In this document: piece after piece, positions 25,193 to 37,767 of the stretch
Layout of the letters: each line of letters starts with the position of its first letter
Position numbering within the stretch: the stretch's first letter is position 1
Source: Clostridiales bacterium oral taxon 876 str. F0540
GTDB taxonomy: Bacteria; Bacillota; Clostridia; Clostridiales; Clostridiaceae
Length of the DNA stretch: 64,000 bases
Reading direction: 5' to 3'
Assembly: GCA_000466585.1 (NCBI GenBank)
Contig: KE993490.1
Span: forward strand, 136,871-200,870
Translations under genes and position numbers: made by a program
Notes under the pieces: model-generated
What the model was told of the DNA's origin: nothing
Database searches by the model: none
What the model saw: only the letters and a program-made list of their open reading frames with translations

Positions 25193-26692
25193 ATGAATTT
25201 GGGGGAATTAATTCTTTACAGCTTATTTAATGTTATGCTTTCGGTGTCTTTAAAAGCAAGTGTTATTGGAGTTTTTATTCTTGTACTGAGATCTATTCTA
25301 AAGGATAAAATGTCATTAAAGTTTAAATATGCTCTTTGGCTTGTTTTAATACTTCGACTGCTGCTTCCTATAACACCTCAGAGCAAATTCAGCATATATA
25401 ATTTTACTCAATTCACTAATCAATACACTCATTTATATTCAGCTCAAAATACTAGTCTAGATATGCCTACTAACTCTAAAGATAATTCTAATATGAATAC
25501 TACAGCTCAGAATAACACTTATATAACAGAAGCTATCTCAAATAGTTATGATAACTCATCAGTAAAACATATTTTAAATTTAGTGCCAAAGCTATGGCTA
25601 ATAGGCAGTATGGGTGGCCTTTTATTTGGAGGACTACTTTATATAAAATTTCTGTACAGTATTAAAAAATGTCCTAAAATCAGCAATCGTAAAATTTTAA
25701 ACCTGTTTGATGAATGCAAAGAGCTTATGGATATACATAAGAAAGTAATGCTTGTACACACGGATACTATAGCAACACCTGCCGTGACAGGTTACATGAG
25801 GCCAAAAATATTGGTGCCTAGTTCAATAATGGAAGACTGTAACATTACTCACATGAAATATGCATTATTGCATGAGTTAGCTCATGTAAAGCGAAAAGAT
25901 ATACTTGTTAACAACATCTCTTACTTTTTATCGATTGTATACTGGATGAATCCTCTGATTTGGCTGTGCTTTAATAAGATGAGAGAAGATAGAGAGCTCT
26001 GCTGCGATTCTTTAGCGCTTTCATATTTATCAGATGAAGAAGTGAAAAGCTATGGAAGAGCAATAATTAAGATGGCTGAAGTTTCTTCAAGGACAGCATG
26101 GATCCCGGCGGCGGGCTTTACAATCAATAAATATAAGATTACTAGAAGAATAAAAAATATAAAGCTTTATGATAGATATTCCTATAGATTGTCAATTCTT
26201 TCAGTTTCAGCAATTTTAATTTTAAGCTTTGTTTCCTTAACCAATTCTAAAGCAGAGACTATCGGAAGTTATTTAAAAGGCAATAGTAATACTGCATTGA
26301 TAAAGTATACAGATAATACCAATATTCCTTTTGTTAATGACGAAGAGGCCTTAGGAAAATGGAAGTCTATAGATTTTGTATATGATATAGATAATTTCAG
26401 TACAAAATATATGAATTATGAGGGAAATCTGTTTTTAAAAAGTATAGTTCTTCTTCCAGACGGAAAGATGCCTCAAATGAATACAGAAGACAGTAAAGTC
26501 AATGAAGAAAAAGCAGCAAACTGGATGAAATGGTCAAAAGGATATGTAATAAATAACATGAGTAAAACAGCAAGCAAGTATATCATAAAAGAAATAGACG
26601 GTACTAAATATATGTTCCTTGAATGGAAAAGCGGAGATTATACAATACGAGGCATGAAGCCATCTTATTATGTGTTTAAAAAGGTGTTTTAG
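25193..26692 (+). CDS. BlaR1/MecR1-like M56 membrane metallopeptidase sensor, copy 2
   Basis: The 499-residue protein has the same layout as copy 1: N-terminal membrane segments, zinc-protease loop with HELAH at 227-231 and REDRELCCDSLA, a last membrane segment near 335-355, and a C-terminal extracellular domain of about 125 residues opening with FVNDEEALGKWKSIDF. A Thr/Asn/Ser-rich extracellular loop (about 80-125) has no counterpart of similar sequence in copy 1. It lacks a penicillin-binding domain. ATG starts five bases after the repressor stop. The sensors have diverged far more than their repressors, so they may recognise different signals. Confidence 0.87.
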   Translation: MNLGELILYSLFNVMLSVSLKASVIGVFILVLRSILKDKMSLKFKYALWLVLILRLLLPITPQSKFSIYNFTQFTNQYTHLYSAQNTSLDMPTNSKDNSNMNTTAQNNTYITEAISNSYDNSSVKHILNLVPKLWLIGSMGGLLFGGLLYIKFLYSIKKCPKISNRKILNLFDECKELMDIHKKVMLVHTDTIATPAVTGYMRPKILVPSSIMEDCNITHMKYALLHELAHVKRKDILVNNISYFLSIVYWMNPLIWLCFNKMREDRELCCDSLALSYLSDEEVKSYGRAIIKMAEVSSRTAWIPAAGFTINKYKITRRIKNIKLYDRYSYRLSILSVSAILILSFVSLTNSKAETIGSYLKGNSNTALIKYTDNTNIPFVNDEEALGKWKSIDFVYDIDNFSTKYMNYEGNLFLKSIVLLPDGKMPQMNTEDSKVNEEKAANWMKWSKGYVINNMSKTASKYIIKEIDGTKYMFLEWKSGDYTIRGMKPSYYVFKKVF

Positions 26693-26704
26693 GGGTGGAA
26701 ATTT

Positions 26705-27631
26705 ATGAATAATGTTTTAGAACTTAATGATGTGCATAAATCCTTTGGAAAGATAGAGATAATTAAAGGAATAAGCTTTGAGGTAAAAGAGGGGGAAGTA
26801 TATGGTTTTCTTGGGCCAAATGGGTCAGGAAAAACTACCACAATAAGAATGATTGTGGGACTTATTAAGCCAAACAGTGGAAATATACGGATTAATGGAT
26901 ACGATGTGCAAAAACAGTTTGTAAAGGCAGTTAGTTCAGTAGGATGTATTGTTGAAAATCCGGATATGTATTTGGATTTTACGGGAAGAGAAAATTTAAA
27001 TATTTTTGCAAAGCTCTATGGAAATGTAGATAGTAAAAGAATAGATGAAGTCGTAGAAATTATAGGATTAAAAGATAGGATAGATGACAAGGTGAAAAAA
27101 TATTCCCTTGGAATGAAGCAGAGATTAGGTTTAGGTCAAGCGCTGCTTCCTAAGCCTAAATTATTAATACTGGATGAGCCAACTAATGGATTGGATCCTT
27201 TAGGAATTATTGATTTTAGAAATATAGTTAAAAATTTAGCCAAGGAATGTAATACTGCTGTCTTTGTATCATCTCATATTCTTTCAGAGATTGAACAGTT
27301 ATGCGATAAAGTTGCTTTTATAGATAATGGACTTATAAAATCTATAGAAAAGATAAATGGATTGAGATCAAATAGCACAGAAAAAATTATACTTAAAATT
27401 CATGAAATTGAGAAAGCAAAGCAGCTTTTAGGAGAAGTTAGCTTTGTAAAAAAAGTTGAGGAAAAGGAAGGAAGCTTAATTATAACTGCAGATAAGGATT
27501 GTTACTCTATGCTTATTACTATTCTAAGTGCAAAAGGAATACAGATATTAGACATTAATAGGATTCATCAGAATCTTGAGGATAGATTTATGGAGATATC
27601 TGGAGGAGGTAAGCACAGTGAATTTGTTTAA
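26705..27631 (+). CDS. ABC transporter ATPase, BcrA type, module 1
   Basis: The 308-residue ATPase has Walker A GPNGSGKTTTIRM, signature YSLGMKQRLG, Walker B LLILDEPTNGLDP and H-loop SSHILSEIEQ, followed by a C-terminal accessory region of about 85 residues as in bacitracin/lantibiotic-type ABC-2 systems. It energises the two membrane subunits that follow and overlaps the first by 14 bases. It lies 12 bp after the second M56 sensor. Its paralogue at 30098 heads a second module. The substrate is unknown. Confidence 0.92.
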   Translation: MNNVLELNDVHKSFGKIEIIKGISFEVKEGEVYGFLGPNGSGKTTTIRMIVGLIKPNSGNIRINGYDVQKQFVKAVSSVGCIVENPDMYLDFTGRENLNIFAKLYGNVDSKRIDEVVEIIGLKDRIDDKVKKYSLGMKQRLGLGQALLPKPKLLILDEPTNGLDPLGIIDFRNIVKNLAKECNTAVFVSSHILSEIEQLCDKVAFIDNGLIKSIEKINGLRSNSTEKIILKIHEIEKAKQLLGEVSFVKKVEEKEGSLIITADKDCYSMLITILSAKGIQILDINRIHQNLEDRFMEISGGGKHSEFV

Positions 27632-28793
27632 GGTAGAATTTTATAAGCTTATAAAAAGCAAGAAATATATCTTGTTTTGTTTAGCTTTAATAATGCTTTT
27701 ACTTGCTCAAATATATATTATTTATAGAAATGCCCAGAATGAAACACCTGATATAAAGCTCAAGTATAACGAGAAATTGCTTGTAGACTATAGAGCAAAA
27801 GTTAAGGATGAGGAATTATCTAAAGATATTATAAAGGATTATGAAAATAAAATTAAAAAGATTGAGCAGGAAAATAAAGAACTTATAGAAGAAAAGAATA
27901 ATCCAAACTACAATTGGATTGAAAAATTGAAAAAGAAGAATGAAAGTCTTGAAAATGAAAGAAAAAATGCGGAAATATCGTTGAGATTAAACGAAGCAGA
28001 AGACATTAATTCGCAGATTATGGTTAACAACTATTTAATCAATAATAATATAATGCCACATAAACTATACGAAATAAGTGCATATAACAATATGGACAGC
28101 GTTATAAGCTTTGTTAATATTATATTCCTTCCTCTATTAATTGTAATACTAACTTATGACTTAGTTAGCGGGGAAATGCAGTTTTCTACAATAAAGCTTC
28201 TGGCAACTAAGCCTGTTAAGAGAAGTCGTATTATACTGGCTAAGTTTTTTAGTGCATTTATTGTGGCAGTTGTAACTGTTTTAATTTTAGAGCTTATGGG
28301 GTTTTTGTTTATTGCAGTTTTCTTTAAAACAGGAAGTCCTGTATATCCAATTTCTGCAGTCACTGAGTACACTGTTGACAGCTTAGGAAAAGTAAGTGCA
28401 GCAGTAAATAGCTCTTCCTTAATATACGCATACAGCTATCTTATTAGATTAGCATTGCTTCAAGTTTTATTTATCTTTTCATCAGTAAGCTTTACTTTAG
28501 TTATTTCAACTCTATTTGTAAACAACACAATAAGTTTAATGGTCAGTTCAGTTGTTATGCTGTTTTTGAACATAATTACTTTTATTTTACCTCAAGCCTT
28601 TCTTTCTAGAATTTATCCTTACCTGTTTACTACTTATGTGGATGGAGCAGGAGTAGTAAGAAGAAGTATTAATATAAGTTTAGGAACTGTTAATATAGGC
28701 TTCACTACAGGTTTATTTAGCACATTATTATGGGGAATTTTGTTTATAAGCCTGTCCTGCTGTAACTTTATTAATAAAGATATTACTGCATAG
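27618..28793 (+). CDS. ABC-2 type permease with extracytoplasmic coiled coil, module 1 first permease
   Basis: The 391-residue protein starts at GTG 27618 behind GGAGGAGGT. The open frame continues upstream inside the ATPase gene without a ribosome site. After the first membrane segment (about 17-35) comes an extracytoplasmic region of about 110 residues rich in Lys/Glu heptads (ENKIKKIEQENKELIEEK), then five or so further segments. The motif DLVSGE with STIKLLATKPVKRSRI recurs in all four permeases here, as does the C-terminal KDI motif (NKDITA). It is a transport subunit, probably for peptide or antibiotic export. Confidence 0.85.
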   Translation: MNLFKVEFYKLIKSKKYILFCLALIMLLLAQIYIIYRNAQNETPDIKLKYNEKLLVDYRAKVKDEELSKDIIKDYENKIKKIEQENKELIEEKNNPNYNWIEKLKKKNESLENERKNAEISLRLNEAEDINSQIMVNNYLINNNIMPHKLYEISAYNNMDSVISFVNIIFLPLLIVILTYDLVSGEMQFSTIKLLATKPVKRSRIILAKFFSAFIVAVVTVLILELMGFLFIAVFFKTGSPVYPISAVTEYTVDSLGKVSAAVNSSSLIYAYSYLIRLALLQVLFIFSSVSFTLVISTLFVNNTISLMVSSVVMLFLNIITFILPQAFLSRIYPYLFTTYVDGAGVVRRSINISLGTVNIGFTTGLFSTLLWGILFISLSCCNFINKDITA

Positions 28794-28803
28794 GGGGATT
28801 AAG

Positions 28804-30036
28804 ATGTTTAACATTATACAGATAGAATTATGGAAATTCGTTAGAAGGAAAAAATTCATTATATCTCTTGCATTATTAATGGTAGTATGTGTTTTTTGTA
28901 TACTTTCTACAATAGTAGCGGCACCAAAGACCAGAGGAATAACAAATGAAATTAAAAGAACAAAGGATTATATTAATATTCTAGAGGAGCAAGGTAATCT
29001 TCAAAAGGATAAGGGAGCATCTGAGGCAGTAAATAAAGGCTACAGTAAAATTATAAATGATCAAAAGGAAAAACTTATACAGCTGGAAAAGCTGGCAGAT
29101 GAAAATGTGCCTTGGCAGGAAAGAGTAAAACAGGATATAAGCTATTCAAAGCAATACTTAGAGAAGAACTGGAATTTGACTCCTGTAGCCCAATACCAGG
29201 AACGTATAAATATAATGAAAAAACAGTATTACCTAGATAACAATATGCCCTATGACTATAACGAGAGTATAAAAAGCTTTGAGGATATGCCGGCTGAAAT
29301 GAGGATATTTGGACTTCTTGGTCTTTTAATTATAGCAGGGATAATGGTCGTTGACATAGTATCAGGAGAGAACAAGCCTGCCACAATAAAATTATTGCTA
29401 ACAAAGCCTATAGAGAGAAGAAAAGTCGTACTGTCTAAATTTATAGTAAGCTTCTTTGTGGTTAATGGAGTCATTTTATTATTTGAACTTATAATTTTTA
29501 TTGCAATAGGAGGTATATTCGGCTTTGGGAACTCTTCCCTTCCTGCAGTCGCCGGAACAAGATATACGGCTGTCTCCCCTGAATACGCAAATGAGCTGAA
29601 AAGTATAGTTATTCCAAACTTAAGCAGCACTTTTTTAATATCTTCAGGCAATCTTATTGTAAAAATACTGGTTATTCAGATTTTAGCTGTTACTGCAAGC
29701 ATAGCCTTTTGCTTTCTTTGTTCTACAGTAATTGAAAATAGCAATATATCAACTGGAGTAGCAGTATTCTTTATGGGATTTACTCATGCTCTTGTTTTAC
29801 TAAAACATAATGGATTTATGTATCGTGTTCAGCCACCGACTATCATAGATAAAATTTCTGCCTTTATATTTACTACTTATTATGATGGTCAGGCTGTTGT
29901 TAACGGAGATATAAATATGAAATTAGGACTTGATTTTATAAGTTACAGATATGTACTAGTAATTCTTATAGTCTGGATAGTTTTGTGTTATGGTATAAGT
30001 CATTTAGTATTTGTTAGAAAAGATATAACTTCATAA
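28804..30036 (+). CDS. ABC-2 type permease with extracytoplasmic coiled coil, module 1 second permease
   Basis: The 410-residue protein is a paralogue of its neighbour. It has a first membrane segment at about 17-37, a charged extracytoplasmic coiled-coil stretch (about 45-150) containing WQERVKQD, then DIVSGE with ATIKLLLTKPIERRKV, further membrane segments and the C-terminal RKDITS. ATG follows GGGGGATTAAG. It probably pairs with the preceding permease and the ATPase at 26705 to form one transporter. Confidence 0.85.
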   Translation: MFNIIQIELWKFVRRKKFIISLALLMVVCVFCILSTIVAAPKTRGITNEIKRTKDYINILEEQGNLQKDKGASEAVNKGYSKIINDQKEKLIQLEKLADENVPWQERVKQDISYSKQYLEKNWNLTPVAQYQERINIMKKQYYLDNNMPYDYNESIKSFEDMPAEMRIFGLLGLLIIAGIMVVDIVSGENKPATIKLLLTKPIERRKVVLSKFIVSFFVVNGVILLFELIIFIAIGGIFGFGNSSLPAVAGTRYTAVSPEYANELKSIVIPNLSSTFLISSGNLIVKILVIQILAVTASIAFCFLCSTVIENSNISTGVAVFFMGFTHALVLLKHNGFMYRVQPPTIIDKISAFIFTTYYDGQAVVNGDINMKLGLDFISYRYVLVILIVWIVLCYGISHLVFVRKDITS

Positions 30037-30097
30037 GGTATAGTGTGAAAAACAGAATTTATTTAAAATATATTTTATATAAGGGGTTGGGAGTTTA

Positions 30098-31009
30098 ATG
30101 AATACTGTTTTGGAAGTCAATAATGTCTATAAAAGCTTAAGCAGAAGAGAAATTATTAAAGGAATATCCTTCGATGTAAAAGAGGGAGAAATATTTGGAT
30201 TTTTAGGAGCTAACGGGGCCGGAAAAACTACTACTATAAGGATGCTTGTTGGCCTTATTAAGCCTGATAAAGGAAGTATAAAAATTATGGGTTACGATAT
30301 TCAAAAGAATTTGGTAAAAGCCTTAAAGCAGGTGGGCTCTATAGTAGAATATCCGGATATGTATAATGACTTAACAGGAAGGGAAAATTTAATCATTTTT
30401 TCAAGAATGTACGGTAATGTAAGCAAGGAAAGAATAGAAGAGATTATTGAGCTTATAGGACTAAAGGATAGGATAGATGACAAGGTTAAGAAGTATTCTT
30501 TAGGAATGAAACAGAGATTAGGCCTTGGGCAGGCACTGCTTCCAAATCCAAAGCTTCTTATATTGGACGAACCAACAAATGGTTTTGATCCTCTTGGAAT
30601 TATTGAGTTTAGAAATATAATAAAGAACTTGGCAAGAGAAAATAATACAGCAATTTTTATATCCTCCCATATCTTAGCTGAAATTGAACAGGTTTGCGAC
30701 AGGGTTGCTTTTATAGATAAGGGTATTATTAAATCTATTGAGTACACTAACAAGCTTAAAAATAATGAGGAATATGACAAGGTGGAGCTTATAGTAAAAG
30801 GGCAAGACAAGGGAGCAGAGCTTTTAGGTAAATTAGAGTATGTAAAAACAATTGATATTCTTGATAATAAAATTTTACTGAGTATAGAGAAGGACGCTTT
30901 TTCAAAGCTTATATTTGATTTAGGTAAAAATAATATTGAGGTTGAAAGCATCAATAAGCTTCAACAGAATCTTGAGGGAAGATTTATGCAAATTGTAGAG
31001 GAAGTTTAA
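30098..31009 (+). CDS. ABC transporter ATPase, BcrA type, module 2
   Basis: The 303-residue ATPase has Walker A GANGAGKTTTIRM, signature YSLGMKQRLG, Walker B LLILDEPTNGFDP and H-loop SSHILAEIEQ. It is clearly paralogous to the ATPase at 26705 over its whole length, including the C-terminal RFMQIVEE versus RFMEISGG. It follows a 61-bp gap and opens a second ATPase-permease-permease set, so the two sets arose by duplication of a three-gene unit. Confidence 0.92.
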   Translation: MNTVLEVNNVYKSLSRREIIKGISFDVKEGEIFGFLGANGAGKTTTIRMLVGLIKPDKGSIKIMGYDIQKNLVKALKQVGSIVEYPDMYNDLTGRENLIIFSRMYGNVSKERIEEIIELIGLKDRIDDKVKKYSLGMKQRLGLGQALLPNPKLLILDEPTNGFDPLGIIEFRNIIKNLARENNTAIFISSHILAEIEQVCDRVAFIDKGIIKSIEYTNKLKNNEEYDKVELIVKGQDKGAELLGKLEYVKTIDILDNKILLSIEKDAFSKLIFDLGKNNIEVESINKLQQNLEGRFMQIVEEV

Positions 31010-31026
31010 TCAAGGGGGAGATTTAA

Positions 31027-32211
31027 TTGTGGGGGCTAATAAGAAATGAAGCATTAAAGCTTATAAAAAGTAAAAAATTTATTATACTCTGTTTTGTACT
31101 TATAGCGGTTTTTATGTATGCCAATATTTCTACTCAAAATGATATAAAAAGTTTAGATCCAGAGATAAGAAGAATGAATAATGGTCAGATGATAACAAAT
31201 CTTTCAAGGCAGCTTGAAACTGATAAGAAGCTTTCTAAGGAGGATAAGCTGAATATCGAGAACCAGATAAAAAGGCTGACAGAGGAGAATATGGCTTTAA
31301 CTGAAGAAATGATAGCTTCGGTTAGGGATTGGAGAAAAAATACGGAAAAGAAAATTCAGACTTTAAAAGAGCAAAAGAAGGATATAAATGCTATAACTAA
31401 TAATAATGTAATGGAAAATCTAAATGCTCAAATAATTAAATTCCAATATTATCTAGATAATGATATGATTCCTGAAAAGGATTATAAGATTTATAGCTTT
31501 TCTGCTATGTTAAAGGTTATGGATACTATAAGTACTTTGCTTATCCCTGTGTTTATAGTTTTTCTAAGTGCTGATGTTATGTCAGGAGAGTACAGCAATT
31601 CTACAATAAAATTACTTTTAAGCAAGCCTGTATCGAGAAAGAAAATAGTTGTCTCTAAATATCTTACCCACTTACTAATAATAATAGCAATTATAGTTTT
31701 GGCAGAAATAGCTAATTTTATGTTTTTAGGCTTAAAGTTTGAATTTGGAAATATTAAAAATCCTGTTATAGTAGGAACTAAATATGTTTTTAATTCAAAT
31801 AAAAATATGTGTACGGCGGTACTAAACAGTTCCTATTTATGGACGGTCGGAAAAGTTTTAATAAGTGCTATAGGCCTTCAAATATTTTTTATAGCAGCTA
31901 CCAGTGCTTTTGTTATATTAATATCTATTATTTCTGCAAGCAATGTTTCATCTTTAATAATTAGCTTTGTGCTAAATGTATTATTAAGTTTAACAACTTT
32001 TTTAATTCCGTCTCAAGGATTAAGAACCTTATATCCTATTTTATTGACAAGCTACAGCAATGAGCCTCAATTGATTACTGGCCAAGTAGTTAATATTGTT
32101 AATAATCCTGCTGTAAATATGAAGATGGGCATTATTATGATGAGTTTATATACTATAGTCAGTCTTGCATTATCTTTAACTATATTTAGTAAAAAAGATA
32201 TTCTAGTTTAG
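31027..32211 (+). CDS. ABC-2 type permease with extracytoplasmic coiled coil, module 2 first permease
   Basis: The 394-residue protein starts with TTG 31027 behind AAGGGGGAG. It has a membrane segment at about 16-32, then an extracytoplasmic region with KLNIENQIKRLTEENMAL and similar heptads, then the shared DVMSGE and STIKLLLSKPVSRKKI motif, further membrane segments and the C-terminal KKDILV. It belongs with the ATPase at 30098. The substrate is unknown. Confidence 0.85.
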   Translation: MWGLIRNEALKLIKSKKFIILCFVLIAVFMYANISTQNDIKSLDPEIRRMNNGQMITNLSRQLETDKKLSKEDKLNIENQIKRLTEENMALTEEMIASVRDWRKNTEKKIQTLKEQKKDINAITNNNVMENLNAQIIKFQYYLDNDMIPEKDYKIYSFSAMLKVMDTISTLLIPVFIVFLSADVMSGEYSNSTIKLLLSKPVSRKKIVVSKYLTHLLIIIAIIVLAEIANFMFLGLKFEFGNIKNPVIVGTKYVFNSNKNMCTAVLNSSYLWTVGKVLISAIGLQIFFIAATSAFVILISIISASNVSSLIISFVLNVLLSLTTFLIPSQGLRTLYPILLTSYSNEPQLITGQVVNIVNNPAVNMKMGIIMMSLYTIVSLALSLTIFSKKDILV

Positions 32212-32227
32212 AAATGGGGTATAAATT

Positions 32228-33466
32228 ATGTGGGGATTAATAAGAAATGAATTTAAGAAAATGATAAGCAAGAAGAGATTTATCGTAGTATTTTTTACGT
32301 TTACTGCTGTTACAGCGTTCTTGGTTTTCATGATGTACCCGAACTATAAGAGACTGCTTACTATTGACGGGCAAGAAGCTTTCATAAACAGAGACTTGAA
32401 ATTTTTAAATGAAATTAAACCCTATGCACTTTCTATGGATGAAAGTGGAGAAAAGTATAAGCAATTAGATGTTCAGATTCAAAGCTTGAATGAGAAACTA
32501 CAAAAGTTGGAGGAGCTTAGAAGTAATGATATACCATGGAGGAATAGGCTTATAAAGAATATAGAAGACTTAAAAAAAGAAAAAAGCTCTTATGAAAGCG
32601 TAAAACTTTTTACTGAAGCAGAAAAAGTTAATAAGGAGATATTAATAAGAGAATATTATCAGAACAATAATATTGAATACAATTTTAATGGAGAATGTAC
32701 AGCTTTTAGCATGTTTTATTTGTATTTTGATGCAAGTGAGAGATTCTTTCTGATTCTTATTTTGTGTTTAGTGCTTTCGGATATTGTGTCAAAAGAAAAT
32801 AGTGATTCAACAATTAAAATGCTTTTGACAAAGCCTGTTTCAAGGGGGAAGATTATTCTTTCAAAGTTTTTGGCCGGCTTTATGGCAGCTAATGGAATGG
32901 TTATGCTAGTACAGCTTTTAGGTTTTACAGCTATGGGTATAATCTTTGGCTTTGGGAATCCATCCACCCCTATAGCTTTAGGAACTAAGTATGAAGTTTC
33001 AAGTCCTTTAGTTTTTAAAATTACGGGACAATATTTAAATTCAACTTTAAATAGCAGCTACATTCTGCCAATGTGGAAGGCAATGCTTTTATGGTTTGGA
33101 CTTCAAGCTTTATTAAATTTGGCATTAACAGCTTTTTGCTTATTTACTTCCACCTTGTTTAAATCAAGTATAATATCTACCGGTGCAGCCTTTATTTACT
33201 GCACAATTTTATTTAGTATTTCTGTTCATGTTTCAGTGCTCCCTTTGCGAAAAGGATTTTTGACTCCAAGCTCATTTACAAAGTTTTTCGCCTATCTTTT
33301 TAATACTTACTATGACGTGACTAAAGTAACTGATGGAAGTTTATCATTTAGCTTGTTAAATCCTCAAATAAGTACTATGACATTTATTGCTGTTTCAATT
33401 TCTTGGACAGTTGTCTGCTATGGATTGGCGCATATTATTTTTACTAGAAGAGATGTGTTGGAATAG
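32228..33466 (+). CDS. ABC-2 type permease with extracytoplasmic coiled coil, module 2 second permease
   Basis: The 412-residue protein starts MWGLIRNEFKKMISKKR, very like the start of its upstream neighbour. It has a membrane segment at about 19-36, a charged extracytoplasmic region (about 40-150) with LNEKLQKLEELRSND, the motif SDIVSKENSDSTIKMLLTKPV, further membrane segments and the C-terminal RRDVLE. It is the last gene of the island and is followed by a strong terminator. Confidence 0.85.
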   Translation: MWGLIRNEFKKMISKKRFIVVFFTFTAVTAFLVFMMYPNYKRLLTIDGQEAFINRDLKFLNEIKPYALSMDESGEKYKQLDVQIQSLNEKLQKLEELRSNDIPWRNRLIKNIEDLKKEKSSYESVKLFTEAEKVNKEILIREYYQNNNIEYNFNGECTAFSMFYLYFDASERFFLILILCLVLSDIVSKENSDSTIKMLLTKPVSRGKIILSKFLAGFMAANGMVMLVQLLGFTAMGIIFGFGNPSTPIALGTKYEVSSPLVFKITGQYLNSTLNSSYILPMWKAMLLWFGLQALLNLALTAFCLFTSTLFKSSIISTGAAFIYCTILFSISVHVSVLPLRKGFLTPSSFTKFFAYLFNTYYDVTKVTDGSLSFSLLNPQISTMTFIAVSISWTVVCYGLAHIIFTRRDVLE

Positions 33467-33482
33467 AATAGCTAAATAGACG

Positions 33483-33523
33483 ATCCTATTAAGGAGATTA
33501 TTAACCTTAATAGGATTTTTTTA
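33483..33523 (+). terminator. Strong intrinsic terminator at the end of the ABC island
   Basis: ATCCTATTAAGG (33483-33494) pairs perfectly with CCTTAATAGGAT (33505-33516) and is followed by a run of seven T. Confidence 0.88.
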
Positions 33524-33717
33524 TTTTAGTGCAAAGGTTGTTTAAGTAAAAATATTAATAAAAATATATAAAATTTTAGTAAAAATATATTGAAAATATG
33601 AATAAAATTTAGTAAAATAAAAACAAAGATAATAATTTGAAAATTCGGTATTATCATAAAATATGATTTTATATAGATTTCAAAGTAAATCTAATATTTG
33701 AAACTATGTAGAAAGAG

Positions 33718-37703
<3,986 letters not shown>

Positions 37704-37767
37704 TTTATAAAAAATGTTACAGGAAAAACCTGTTCATTAAATAAATAATTTAAAAGGGGGACTATTT

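Noticed and set aside
21865..26692. Beta-lactam resistance regulation (true BlaR1/BlaI)
   Set aside because: Neither sensor has the penicillin-binding sensor domain or an SxxK motif, and no beta-lactamase or PBP gene is adjacent.
30301..30954. 217-codon open frame antisense to the module 2 ATPase
   Set aside because: It is fully contained on the opposite strand of a conserved ABC ATPase gene and has no recognisable features.
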